From contig NZ_CP086610.1 of assembly GCF_020883495.1 (NCBI RefSeq), positions 2,275,501-2,339,500 of the forward strand: 64,000 bases of DNA. The letters run 5' to 3'. The position numbers and the translations under genes are program-made. Positions 10,881 through 20,065 of this stretch are shown here, in pieces. Under the pieces are notes generated by a model that was not told the DNA's origin, ran no database searches, and saw only the letters and a list, made by a program, of their open reading frames with translations. Source of the DNA: Shinella zoogloeoides (lineage in GTDB: Bacteria; Pseudomonadota; Alphaproteobacteria; Rhizobiales; Rhizobiaceae). The stretch's first letter is position 1; each line of letters opens with the position of its first letter.

Positions 10881-11186
10881 ATGACACCGCTCGACACCGA
10901 CGAAATCCTCAAGGCCCTCGCCCATCCAAAACGGCTGGAGATTCTCGCCTGGCTGAAGGAGCCGCAGGTGCATTTCACCGGCCAGGAGCATCCACTGGAA
11001 TTCGGCGTATGCGCCGGCCAGATCGAAAAGCGCTGCGACCTTTCGCAGTCCACCGTTTCCGCCCATCTCGCCACCTTGCAGCGCGCCGGTCTCGTGACGA
11101 CGCGCAAGGTCGGCCAATGGGTGTTCTTCAAGCGCGACGAAGGCAGGATCGCGGCTTTCCTCAGCCACATCAACGGCGCTCTCTGA
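10881..11186 (+). CDS. ArsR-family transcriptional regulator, probable control of the adjacent ene-reductase
   Basis: A 101-residue winged-helix repressor. The HTH includes LKALAHPKRLEILAWL and then RCDLSQSTVSAHLATLQRAG. It has two cysteines, Cys44 and Cys52, next to the recognition helix, which could sense metals or thiol-reactive compounds; the classic ArsR ELCVCDL metal box is absent. It lies 32 bp upstream of an old yellow enzyme gene on the same strand, suggesting an electrophile-responsive operon comparable in logic to nemR-nemA. The inducer is inferred, not seen. Confidence 0.9.
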   Translation: MTPLDTDEILKALAHPKRLEILAWLKEPQVHFTGQEHPLEFGVCAGQIEKRCDLSQSTVSAHLATLQRAGLVTTRKVGQWVFFKRDEGRIAAFLSHINGAL

Positions 11187-11218
11187 TACCCCCTCCCAGC
11201 CAGAAGAAGGACATTTCC

Positions 11219-12340
11219 ATGACCTCCCTTTTCGACCCCCTGACGATCGGCGACATCCAGCTCAAGAACCGCATCGTCATGGCGCCGCTGACGCGCAACC
11301 GCTCCCCGGGCGCGGTGCCGAACACGCTGAACGCCGCCTATTACGAACAGCGCGCCAGCGCCGGCCTCATCATCACCGAAGGCACGCCGATCACCCAGCA
11401 GGGCCAGGGCTATGCGGATGTGCCGGGCCTCTACACGCCCGAGGCGCTCGCCGGCTGGAAGCAGGTGACGGATGGCGTACACAGGGCCGGCGGCAAGATC
11501 GTCGTGCAGATGTGGCATGTCGGCCGCGTCTCCCATGACAGCCTCCAGCCGAACGGCGGCAAGCCGGTCGCCCCCTCCGCCGTCACCGCCAAATCCAAGA
11601 CCTATCTCGTCAATGCCGATGGCAGCGGCGCCTTCGCCGAGACGTCGGAACCGCGCGCCCTCGAGCGCGACGAGCTTGCCGGCATCGTGGAAGACTATCG
11701 CCATGCAGCACGCGCCGCCATCGACGCCGGCTTCGACGGCATCGAGATCCACGCCGCCAACGGCTATCTCATCGACCAGTTCCTGCGCGGCGGCAGCAAC
11801 AAGCGCACGGACGATTACGGTGGCTCCATCGAGAACCGCGCCCGCTTCCTCTTCGAGGTCGTCGACGCCATCGTGGCGGAAATCGGCGCAGGCCGCACCG
11901 CCATCCGCATCTCGCCGGTAACGCCCGCCAACGACGCCTTCGATGCGAACCCGCAGCCGCTCTTCACCCATGTGGTCGAGGGCCTTGCCCGGCACGCCCT
12001 CGCCTATATCCACGTCATCGAGGGGGCGACGGGCGGCGCACGCGACCACCAGCAGGGCGACACGCCTTTCGACTATGCGGCGCTGCGCGCGGCCTATGCC
12101 GCAGCGGGCGGCAAGGCGGCCTGGATGGTCAACAACGGCTATAACCGGGAACTGGCCATCGAAGCCGTGGAAGACGGCAAGGCCGATCTCGTCGCCTTCG
12201 GCAAGCTCTTCATCTCCAACCCGGACCTCGTGGAGCGGCTGAAGAACGATACGGTGATGAACGCCCCGGATGTCGGCACCTTCTACGGCGGCGGCGCGAA
12301 GGGCTATACGGATTATCCGGCCCTCGAAAACGTCGCCTGA
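11219..12340 (+). CDS. nemA: Old yellow enzyme family alkene reductase (NemA-like)
   Basis: A 373-residue FMN-dependent TIM-barrel enzyme that reduces activated C=C bonds of quinones, enals and maleimides using NAD(P)H. It starts LFDPLTIGDIQLKNRIVMAP. His178, Asn181 and Tyr183 in IHAANGYLIDQFLRGGSN are the substrate-binding and proton-donating residues. The FMN-phosphate region AFGKLFISNPDLVERL is near the end. Length is normal. Likely role is detoxification of electrophiles, consistent with the cysteine-containing ArsR gene upstream. The gene symbol is by family; the physiological substrate is unknown. Confidence 0.92.
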   Translation: MTSLFDPLTIGDIQLKNRIVMAPLTRNRSPGAVPNTLNAAYYEQRASAGLIITEGTPITQQGQGYADVPGLYTPEALAGWKQVTDGVHRAGGKIVVQMWHVGRVSHDSLQPNGGKPVAPSAVTAKSKTYLVNADGSGAFAETSEPRALERDELAGIVEDYRHAARAAIDAGFDGIEIHAANGYLIDQFLRGGSNKRTDDYGGSIENRARFLFEVVDAIVAEIGAGRTAIRISPVTPANDAFDANPQPLFTHVVEGLARHALAYIHVIEGATGGARDHQQGDTPFDYAALRAAYAAAGGKAAWMVNNGYNRELAIEAVEDGKADLVAFGKLFISNPDLVERLKNDTVMNAPDVGTFYGGGAKGYTDYPALENVA

Positions 12341-12352
12341 GGACTTCAGGAG

Positions 12353-12376
12353 CGGGCGCGGTTCAGGCCGCGCCCG
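12353..12376. terminator. GC-rich hairpin between convergent genes
   Basis: CGGGCGCGG (12353-12361) pairs with CCGCGCCCG (12368-12376) around a 6-base loop. Only a weak T-rich tail follows (tccatctt). It probably ends the nemA transcript. Confidence 0.5.
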
Positions 12377-12382
12377 TCCATC

Positions 12383-12616
12383 TTAACGGCGCATGCCGCC
12401 GACATGGTACTCGCCCGGGCCGTTGCGCATGGAGCGGTACTTTTCCGGATTGTTGAAGAAATAGTCCCAGACCGACATCGTGGTCGGGCCTTCGCTGACC
12501 ACGATCTTTCCGCGCGGCGCGTCCTCGCCGCGCTCGCCGGATCTGTCGGCGGCGAAGGCGGAGCCCGCGGCGGCGAGCGCCAGAAGAACGGCGAGAGAGA
12601 GGGGCTTGGTTTTCAT
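12383..12616 (-). CDS. Small exported protein of unknown function
   Basis: A 77-residue protein with a clear signal peptide (about 1-23, LAVLLALAAAGSAFA then ADRS). The mature part is about 54 residues, charged, with the aromatic motif SVWDYFFNNPEKYRSMRNGP. No cysteines or known catalytic motif. The family is unknown to me. It lies alone on the minus strand between nemA and aatA, has the SD ccggagc just upstream, and its codon use looks like its neighbours. Confidence 0.75.
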   Translation of the reverse strand: MKTKPLSLAVLLALAAAGSAFAADRSGERGEDAPRGKIVVSEGPTTMSVWDYFFNNPEKYRSMRNGPGEYHVGGMRR

Positions 12617-12687
12617 GATGCAGCTCCGGTTTTGTCGCGTCGCTTCCTTATATCGGTAAGGAAGGCGAAAATTTCACCGGGGCAAAC

Positions 12688-12711
12688 AAAAAACCCGCCG
12701 TTGCCGACGGG
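12688..12711 (-). terminator. Rho-independent terminator of aatA
   Basis: On the minus strand a 7-bp stem (12705-12711 with 12694-12700, one G-T pair) with loop gcaa is followed by six T. It begins 25 nt after the aatA stop. Confidence 0.8.
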
Positions 12712-12735
12712 TCCTTGTTCAGAGAGAAGAGCCGC

Positions 12736-14258
<1,523 letters not shown>

Positions 14259-15167
14259 ATGAGCGAGAAAAGTATTTTCTCCAATCTCGTCCGCCAGCCG
14301 GACGGCGCGTTCAGCGCGGTCTACGGTCCCTATCTCCTGCAATCGGCGCTGCAACCCATCTTCCACGAGCGGGAAGACGGCCATTTGCAGATCGCCGCCT
14401 TCAAGGGCCTCATCCGCGCCGGCATCGGCGACCTGCCGTCCTCTCCCGCGGAATTCTTCCAGGCCGTGCCGGAAGAGGAGCGCGCGGCCGTGGACGGCCT
14501 GTGCCGCAGCCTGCACATTCTCAACGCCGGAGCGCTCGGCCGCCCCCATGCCGCGCTCATCGTCGGCTACCATTCCGGTCTTTACGGCACGCAGGCCGCG
14601 ATGCGGCAGGAGGAGGAACGGCTGCGGCTTTGCGCGCATGAGGCGGGCATGCCGTTCGAGGCCATCGCCTGTGAAATCCGCGAGCATCCCGATGACGACC
14701 CCGGCGCCATGGCGCAGTTCGCCGCACGGCTGCATGAAAGCGGCTTTTCCATCGCCATCGACGACTATACCGGCGAGGACAGCGACCTGGAGCGCCTGGA
14801 GCGCCTCGATCCGCAATTCGTGACCTTCGACACGGCATGGCTGCGCGGCTTTGCGGAAAACTCCGCCGGCCTCGCGCTCCTGCGCGTCGTCGTCGGCCAG
14901 TTCGCGCAAAAGGGCATCCGCGCCGTCGTCGCCGGCATCGAGGAGCCGGACATGCTCGACCTCTGCCGCGAGATGGGCGGCCCCCTGATGCAGGGCTATC
15001 TCCTCGCCCGCCCCGAACTCGCCCCGACGACCTTCAACATCGCCTTCCCCTTCGAAGGCGAGGAGGATGCCTGGACGTCCGCCGAGGCGCTTGCGGCAGG
15101 CCTTTCCCCGGCCGCCGAAACGCGCGTCGTCCGCCCCCAGCGGCAGTTCGGCCGGCGGGGCGTCTAG
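14259..15167 (+). CDS. Degenerate EAL-domain protein, probably without phosphodiesterase activity
   Basis: A 302-residue cytoplasmic protein with an EAL fold but eroded active-site signatures. The EAL segment reads IAAFKGLIR, the EGVET position reads AGIEE, and the metal-site DDFGTGYS reads IDDYTGEDSD. The Asp pair and the final QGYLLARP remain. The hydrolysis of c-di-GMP needs the lost acidic residues, so binding, or protein interaction, is more likely than catalysis. There is no GGDEF or membrane segment. ATG 14259 has a ggatgg SD-like element ahead; ATG 14247 is an alternative. It stands alone between aatA and a small membrane protein. Confidence 0.82.
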   Translation: MSEKSIFSNLVRQPDGAFSAVYGPYLLQSALQPIFHEREDGHLQIAAFKGLIRAGIGDLPSSPAEFFQAVPEEERAAVDGLCRSLHILNAGALGRPHAALIVGYHSGLYGTQAAMRQEEERLRLCAHEAGMPFEAIACEIREHPDDDPGAMAQFAARLHESGFSIAIDDYTGEDSDLERLERLDPQFVTFDTAWLRGFAENSAGLALLRVVVGQFAQKGIRAVVAGIEEPDMLDLCREMGGPLMQGYLLARPELAPTTFNIAFPFEGEEDAWTSAEALAAGLSPAAETRVVRPQRQFGRRGV

Positions 15168-15342
15168 AACGGTGCAAAACGGCGGTCTATTCGGCCGAAC
15201 ACGCTGAAAATCCACCTTTTTCCATTTGCCATGTTTTCGCCACAATAAATGTCGGGACTTGCCGCAATTCGGTCCTTGTCGCGCCGATTTCGGCAGGCTT
15301 TTTCGGTACTCGCAGCGGAGAAAAAGCAAAGAGGGGGACGCG

Positions 15343-15543
15343 ATGTTTCTGGATGAAGACAAGGTCGGCAGATCGCCGAAGGCCCGCGAGTCGCGCGCCA
15401 TGTTCCTGATCGCGATGACCGCGCTCGCCGCCTGCGTCGCCATGGTCGTCGGCCTGATGTCGCCACCCGCCATCGCGCTGGACACGATCAAGACCTCCGG
15501 TATCCAGAAAACGACCTCCGAGACCCTGCCCACGCAAAAGTGA
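15343..15543 (+). CDS. Small single-pass membrane protein, unknown function
   Basis: A 66-residue protein: a charged N-terminus (about 1-22), one hydrophobic segment (about 23-45, AMFLIAMTALAACVAMVVGL) and a short polar tail. An excellent SD (gaggggg, 15331-15337) precedes ATG 15343, supporting real translation. The charge pattern predicts an N-in membrane anchor. No family recognised. Adjacent genes give no functional hint. Confidence 0.65.
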   Translation: MFLDEDKVGRSPKARESRAMFLIAMTALAACVAMVVGLMSPPAIALDTIKTSGIQKTTSETLPTQK

Positions 15544-15617
15544 CGCCCCGGCGCGGGCGCCGCTCTTGAAAGCCGCACGGCTCTAGGCCAGTTAACGGCG
15601 AAAGACGGGAGACGGCG

Positions 15618-16787
15618 ATGCGACGGAAGACAGGCAGCGGGAAAAACCTTATCGGCGGCATGGCCCTCGCCCTCCTTGCGGGCTGGTCGCTCCTCCCCCT
15701 CCCGGCCAGCGCCGAAACCCGTGAATTCCCCAGCAAGAAAGCCCCGCTCGCCGTCGAGACGCTGGCAAGCGGCCTGCGGCAGCCCTGGTCCGTCGAGGTC
15801 CTGCCGGATGGCGGCTACCTCGTTTCGGAAAAGGCCGGCGCGCTGCGCCTCGTGCGCGGCGGCAAGGTCTCCGCCCCCATCGGCGGCACACCGGAGGTCG
15901 CAACGGACGGCCAGGGCGGCCTGCTCGACATCGCGCTCGCGCCGGACTTTGTCAAGAGCCGCATGCTCTACCTGACCTATAGCGCCCGCGGCGACGGCGG
16001 CGCAGGCACGGCGGTCGCCAAAGCGCGGCTTTCCGACGACGGCACGCGGCTGGAAGACCTCACCCGTATCTTCCTGATGAGCCGCCTGACGCCGAAGGGC
16101 CAGCATTTCGGTTCGCGCATCGCGATCGCCAGGGACGGCAGCCTGTTCTTCGGCATCGGCGACCGGGGCGAAGGCGACCGCGCGCAGGACCCGCGCGACC
16201 ATGCCGGCGCGATCCTGCATATCAACCCCGACGGCACCCCGCACAAGGACAATCCCTTCCTCGGCACATCGTCGGGCCTTGCGGAAATCTGGTCGAAGGG
16301 CCACCGCAACCCGCAGGGCCTCGCCATCGACCCGAAGGACGGCACGTTGCTGACGGCCGAACACGGCGCGCGCGGCGGCGACGAGATCAACAATCCGCAG
16401 CCCGGCCGCAATTACGGCTGGCCGCTCGTCTCCTACGGCCGGCACTATTCCGGCGCGGAATTCGACCTCGGCGCTTCGGCCGAGGGCTACGAGCCGCCGC
16501 TTTATTACTGGGACCCGTCCATCGCGCCGGGCGCCATCGCCGTCTATCGCGGCGCGATGTTCCCGGAATGGGACGGCAACCTCATCGTCGCCGCGCTGAA
16601 ATACCAGCTCGTCGCCCGCCTCGAACGGGACGACAGCGGCGCGGTCGTCTCCGAGGAGCGCCTGTTCGACGGCGAGTTCGGCCGCATCCGCGATGTCGTC
16701 GTCGCCCCGGATGGCGCGCTGCTGCTCCTGACCGACGAGGCGAACGGCGCATTGTTGCGCGTCTCGCGCGCCGACACGGCGGATTGA
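15618..16787 (+). CDS. PQQ-dependent soluble aldose sugar dehydrogenase family protein
   Basis: A 389-residue periplasmic six-bladed beta-propeller of the GSDH/YliI type. A signal peptide with a long basic start ends near residue 33 (PLPASA-ETR). Landmarks are LASGLRQPWSVEVLPDGGYL, GGLLDIALAPDF, RGEGDRAQDPRDHAGAILHI (the PQQ/calcium region), EIWSKGHRNPQGLAIDP and EHGARGGDEIN. E. coli YliI oxidises aldoses with PQQ. No pqq biosynthesis genes are in the window, so the enzyme may be inactive unless cofactor is made elsewhere or imported. Confidence 0.9.
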   Translation: MRRKTGSGKNLIGGMALALLAGWSLLPLPASAETREFPSKKAPLAVETLASGLRQPWSVEVLPDGGYLVSEKAGALRLVRGGKVSAPIGGTPEVATDGQGGLLDIALAPDFVKSRMLYLTYSARGDGGAGTAVAKARLSDDGTRLEDLTRIFLMSRLTPKGQHFGSRIAIARDGSLFFGIGDRGEGDRAQDPRDHAGAILHINPDGTPHKDNPFLGTSSGLAEIWSKGHRNPQGLAIDPKDGTLLTAEHGARGGDEINNPQPGRNYGWPLVSYGRHYSGAEFDLGASAEGYEPPLYYWDPSIAPGAIAVYRGAMFPEWDGNLIVAALKYQLVARLERDDSGAVVSEERLFDGEFGRIRDVVVAPDGALLLLTDEANGALLRVSRADTAD

Positions 16788-16871
16788 CGCCCTCCCTTGC
16801 CTAACGCCCGGCCGCCTGATAGCAGGGGGCCGGGCGCGCTCGCGTCCGCTTCCTCTCATAGGGTACGAGAC

Positions 16872-17774
16872 ATGACGCGCGTTCAGGCGAACCTTCTCCT
16901 GTTGCTGGCAGGCGCCATCTGGGGCGCGGGCTTCATCGCCCAGTCGACCGCGATGCAGGCGCTCGGCCCGTTCTGGTTCATCGGGCTTCGCTTCGTCGTC
17001 GCGACCTTCGTCGCCCTGCCTTTCATGCGCTGGGAGAAAGCGCGCGCGACCGGGCCGCTGCGCAGGCGGGACGTCGCCGGCTTCGTCGCGACCGGCCTTG
17101 CCCTCTTTGCCGGGGCCGCCTTCCAGCAGGTCGGCCTGCTCACCACGACCGTCACCAATTCCGGCTTCCTCACCGGCCTCTATGTCGTCTTCACCCCGAT
17201 CCTGACGGTGCTGTTCCTGCGCCGGCGGCCGCACTGGGTCATCTGGCCCGCCGCGCTCACCGCCTGCCTCGGCATCTTCCTGCTCTCCGGCGGCACGCTG
17301 ACCGCGCTGACGCTCGGCGACATGCTGACGATCGCCAGCGCCGCGCTCTGGTCCGTGCAGATGATCTGCGTCGGCGTCTTTTCCGGAAGGTCCGGCCGGC
17401 CCATCGCCCTGTCGCTCGTGCAGTTCGCCGTCTGCGGCGTCCTCGGCTGCGCCGCCGGCCTCCTCTTCGAACCCGTCAGCCTGGCCGCGATCCAGTCCGC
17501 CCTGCCGGAAATCCTCTATGCCGGCCTCTTCTCCAGCGGCATCGCCTTCATTCTCCAGAACATCGCCCAGCGCTATACAACCGCGCCGCAGGCGGCGATC
17601 TTCCTTTCCAGCGAGGCCCTGTTCGCCGCCCTCTTCGGCGTGGCGCTGCTCGGCGAGACCATCACGCCCGCCGGCTATGCGGGCTGCGCCATCATCTTCG
17701 TCGCGATCCTAGCGGTGGAGCTGGTGCCGGAACTGCTGCGCGGCCGCCGCGCGGGCCGTCCCGCGGAAGCATGA
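16872..17774 (+). CDS. DMT-superfamily (EamA) transporter
   Basis: A 300-residue inner-membrane protein with ten predicted helices forming two EamA repeats (first from about residue 7, second from about 150). Typical signatures are AGAIWGAGFIAQSTAM and FLSSEALFAALFGVALLGE. Relatives export metabolites, amino acids or drugs; the substrate cannot be assigned. ATG 16872 matches the normal family start, although the frame is open to 16797. It follows the sugar dehydrogenase gene by 84 bp. Confidence 0.92.
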   Translation: MTRVQANLLLLLAGAIWGAGFIAQSTAMQALGPFWFIGLRFVVATFVALPFMRWEKARATGPLRRRDVAGFVATGLALFAGAAFQQVGLLTTTVTNSGFLTGLYVVFTPILTVLFLRRRPHWVIWPAALTACLGIFLLSGGTLTALTLGDMLTIASAALWSVQMICVGVFSGRSGRPIALSLVQFAVCGVLGCAAGLLFEPVSLAAIQSALPEILYAGLFSSGIAFILQNIAQRYTTAPQAAIFLSSEALFAALFGVALLGETITPAGYAGCAIIFVAILAVELVPELLRGRRAGRPAEA

Positions 17775-17775
17775 G

Positions 17776-17800
17776 CCCCGCCCAAAGCGGGGTCTTCTTC
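17776..17800 (+). terminator. Probable intrinsic terminator of the EamA transporter gene
   Basis: CCCCGC (17776-17781) pairs with GCGGGG (17787-17792), followed by a pyrimidine tail tcttcttcct. Immediately after the stop codon. Confidence 0.6.
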
Positions 17801-18190
17801 CTCCGTTCCGCAATATAAGTCATATCAATGCGGCGCAGACCCCATAAAACCTGAGGGTTTTTTCGGCAATCGCCCGGAATTTGACCAAAGTGAGGCACGT
17901 CGAAGACGCGCCAAAACTTTTGCTTGCCAATTTGAAGCAAACGCATCACTCTTGCGCCGTTCGGGCAATTTGCGAACACGGGAAGACCTTGAATAAATGC
18001 GCGCCGGAGACGCGAAACAATTCCGGGCGGCCAACATCTGGAATGGTCCTTGTGACCTTGTGGTTGGCTGGCTGCGGTGAAAACAGGACCCTTTCCTCAA
18101 CCTCGAGAACTGCCTGCCTAACGCCCCTCGGGGCAAAACTGTCGTGCTGCCCGCCGCCAATATACGGGCAGAGAGAAAAGGACCTGACGC
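17801..18190 (+). promoter_or_regulatory. Long upstream/leader region of the cold-shock gene, with hairpin at the start codon
   Basis: About 390 bp without a convincing gene; the open frame at 17881-18258 runs into the csp gene in another frame and looks spurious. A perfect 7-bp stem CTGCCCG/CGGGCAG (18147-18153, 18165-18171) with an 11-base loop ends 19 nt before the ATG, just upstream of the SD aaaagga. A smaller GCCCC/GGGGC hairpin lies at 18123-18134. Cold-shock genes often have long structured leaders controlling stability and translation. I could not place the promoter. Confidence 0.45.
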
Positions 18191-18406
18191 ATGGCCGAAA
18201 CTGGCACCGTAAAATTCTTCAACACCGAGAAGGGCTTTGGCTTCATCAAGCCCGATAACGGTGGTGCGGATATCTTCGTACACATTTCCGCTGTACAGGC
18301 CTCGGGCCTGAACGGCCTTTCCGAAAACCAGAAGGTAAGCTTCGACACGGAACCCGATCGCCGCGGCAAAGGCCCGAAGGCGGTTAACCTGCAGATTGCC
18401 GGCTGA
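18191..18406 (+). CDS. cspA: Cold-shock protein, CspA family
   Basis: A 71-residue single-domain OB-fold RNA chaperone. RNP1 is KGFGFIKPD and RNP2 is DIFVHISAV; the start is ETGTVKFFNTEKG. It binds single-stranded RNA and melts secondary structure. The SD aaaagga lies 8-14 nt upstream. A long leader with a hairpin near the start suggests post-transcriptional control, but nothing proves cold induction of this paralogue; rhizobia have several. Confidence 0.96.
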   Translation: MAETGTVKFFNTEKGFGFIKPDNGGADIFVHISAVQASGLNGLSENQKVSFDTEPDRRGKGPKAVNLQIAG

Positions 18407-18435
18407 TCCGGTCTTCTCAGGATTTTCAGTTGGAG

Positions 18436-18459
18436 CCCGGCAGAGATGCCGGGTTTTTT
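18436..18459 (+). terminator. Rho-independent terminator of the cold-shock gene
   Basis: CCCGGC (18436-18441), loop agagat, GCCGGG (18448-18453) and six T. Confidence 0.9.
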
Positions 18460-18541
18460 CGTTCAGCCTCCGTTCAGCCTCTTTCTTCTAGTCTGGTGCC
18501 ATCATCGACCGGTAGAAGCCGGCGTTCAAAGGAACGACGTT

Positions 18542-18967
18542 ATGAATAAAATCATCAAGGCCATCGTGCTTTCCGCTGCTGTCGCCGCAACGACCCTCAC
18601 CGCAACCGCCGGCGTTGCCGAGGCGCGCGACCGTCATGGCTGGAACAATGGCGGCTGGCACCATCGCGACTACCGCCGCCGCGACCGCAACGACGCCCTC
18701 GTCGGCGGCGCCATCGGGCTTGCCACCGGCATGATCATCGGCGGCGCCATCGCCTCCCAGCCGCGTTACGATGACCGCCGTGTCTATGTGGAGCCGGATT
18801 ACTACCCGGAACCCGAGCGCCGCGTATATCGCCGCCCGGTCGCAAGCTACGAGCCGTGGACGCAGTCCTGGTACGATTACTGCTCGCGCCGCTACCGCTC
18901 GTTCAACCCGGACAGCGGCACCTTCGTCGGCTATGACGGCCGCGAGCACTTCTGCATCGCCGGCTGA
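18542..18967 (+). CDS. BA14K family exported protein
   Basis: A 141-residue protein with a signal peptide (about 1-28, ending AEARD). A His/Arg/Trp-rich segment follows, then a glycine-rich hydrophobic stretch (about 55-75, GGAIGLATGMIIGGAIA), and the conserved C-terminal BA14K motif SYEPWTQSWYDYCSRRYRSF ending in the second cysteine (HFC). BA14K of Brucella is a lectin-like immunoreactive surface protein with a role in LPS/smooth phenotype; rhizobia carry many paralogues. ATG 18542 follows the SD aaaggaac. Function here is by family only. Confidence 0.9.
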   Translation: MNKIIKAIVLSAAVAATTLTATAGVAEARDRHGWNNGGWHHRDYRRRDRNDALVGGAIGLATGMIIGGAIASQPRYDDRRVYVEPDYYPEPERRVYRRPVASYEPWTQSWYDYCSRRYRSFNPDSGTFVGYDGREHFCIAG

Positions 18968-18984
18968 TCGCGGCGATCTTCAGC

Positions 18985-19011
18985 AAAACGGGCGCCATCG
19001 GCGCCCGTTTT
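18985..19011. terminator. Bidirectional intrinsic terminator
   Basis: A perfect 12-bp stem (18985-18996 with 19000-19011) whose outer pairs are A-T, giving a T-run on both strands. It lies between the convergent BA14K and MBL-fold genes and can serve both. Confidence 0.85.
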
Positions 19012-19017
19012 CGTTTG

Positions 19018-19665
19018 TCACAGCCCGCGCAGGAACGGATTGGTCCGCCGCTCCTCGCCGATCTTCCCGCCCGGCCCGTGACCGCACAGGAAGCCGACCT
19101 CGTCCCCCAGCGGAAACACCTTGTCGCGGATCGAATCCAGAAGCTGCTGATGGTCGCCGCCCGGCAGGTCCGTGCGGCCGATCGAACCCTGGAAAAGCAC
19201 GTCGCCGAGATGGGCGAAGCCCTGGCCGCGGTTGAAATAGATCACATGCCCCGGCGCGTGGCCCGGCGTGTGGTAGACCTCGAATTCATGCGCGCCGAAG
19301 GAGACCTTGTCACCGTCCTCCAGCCAGCGGTCGGGCACGACATTGCTGACCTTCATCGGCACGCCGAACATCGAGGCCTGCGCCTCCAACCGCTGCAGCA
19401 GCGAAAGATCATCCTTGTGCGGACCGATGATGTCGATGCCGAGCGCTTCCTTCAGCTCCTTCGCCCCGCCGGCATGGTCGATATGGCCATGCGTCAGCCA
19501 GATCGCCTTGAGGTCGATGCCGTTGTCCTTCACCGTCTGCAGGATCACCTCGACATCGCCGCCGGGATCGACGACCACGCCTTCCTTGGTGTCCGCGTCG
19601 AAGAGAATGGTGCAGTTCTGCTGGAAGGGGGTGACGGGAATGATGCCCGCCTGAAGCATGCCCAT
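19018..19665 (-). CDS. MBL-fold metallohydrolase, glyoxalase II-like
   Basis: A 215-residue zinc hydrolase. The H-x-H-x-D-H motif is THGHIDH (His59, His61, Asp63, His64); HTPGHAPGHVIY and GDVLFQGSIGRTDLPGG supply further ligands, and CGHGPGG is the last histidine region. This is the YcbL-like branch of glyoxalase II, cytoplasmic hydrolases of S-lactoylglutathione or similar thioesters. Start 19665 (MGMLQAG) is preferred; the frame continues upstream to 19719. Substrate not proven. Confidence 0.92.
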   Translation of the reverse strand: MGMLQAGIIPVTPFQQNCTILFDADTKEGVVVDPGGDVEVILQTVKDNGIDLKAIWLTHGHIDHAGGAKELKEALGIDIIGPHKDDLSLLQRLEAQASMFGVPMKVSNVVPDRWLEDGDKVSFGAHEFEVYHTPGHAPGHVIYFNRGQGFAHLGDVLFQGSIGRTDLPGGDHQQLLDSIRDKVFPLGDEVGFLCGHGPGGKIGEERRTNPFLRGL

Positions 19666-19735
19666 GGGGTCCTCGCTCTGTTGCGCTCGTCGCCTCCCTA
19701 TAGACGCAAGCGCCGGCAAAGACCATGCGCCAGCC

Positions 19736-19796
19736 AGAGCATTTCCAGCCGAAGCGAATTCGCTTCGGCGTCGGATAATGCGATAAAAACAAAATC
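19736..19796. repeat. Rhizobial intergenic palindromic repeat fragment
   Basis: The stretch begins agagcatttccagc and ends gcgataaaaacaaaat, the edges of a palindromic element I recognise as frequent between rhizobial genes. Its centre is a perfect 20-bp palindrome, ccgaagcgaattcgcttcgg (19749-19768). It ends directly at the stop codon of the small gene that follows. It may act as a terminator or RNA-stability element. Confidence 0.55.
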
Positions 19797-19958
19797 CTAG
19801 CGCAGGCTCGCCATCTCCTGCGCAGGCGCGGTCGCCAGCGTCGGCGAGACGGTCGAGAGCAACAGCGCGACGACCGCGATATTGATGACGGCATAGAGGT
19901 AGACGACCGGGCGAAGGCCGCGGGCGACCGGGTTGAGCGGCTGTGAATTCGTCTGCAT
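19797..19958 (-). CDS. Small single-pass membrane protein, unknown function
   Basis: A 53-residue protein. A polar N-terminus of about 18 residues (MQTNSQPLNPVARGLRPVVY) leads into one hydrophobic helix (about 19-38, YAVINIAVVALLLSTV) and a short tail. ATG 19958 is preceded by the SD gggaacga. It lies between the MBL-fold gene and an Lrp regulator, all on the minus strand. No family recognised; small size keeps confidence moderate. Confidence 0.6.
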   Translation of the reverse strand: MQTNSQPLNPVARGLRPVVYLYAVINIAVVALLLSTVSPTLATAPAQEMASLR

Positions 19959-20065
19959 CGTTCGTTCCCCGTTGTTTCCGGCCAGGATCGGCCCCTTGCG
20001 ACCGTTTCTACAACGACGCGGGCCGCCGGCCTGTTCCGCCGGAAACAGGAAGCAGGGCGCAGAGG

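Noticed and set aside
17881..18258. A 125-codon frame upstream of and overlapping the cold-shock gene
   Set aside because: It runs into the csp gene in another frame, has no SD, and its composition is unlike a real protein. The interval is better explained as the csp leader.
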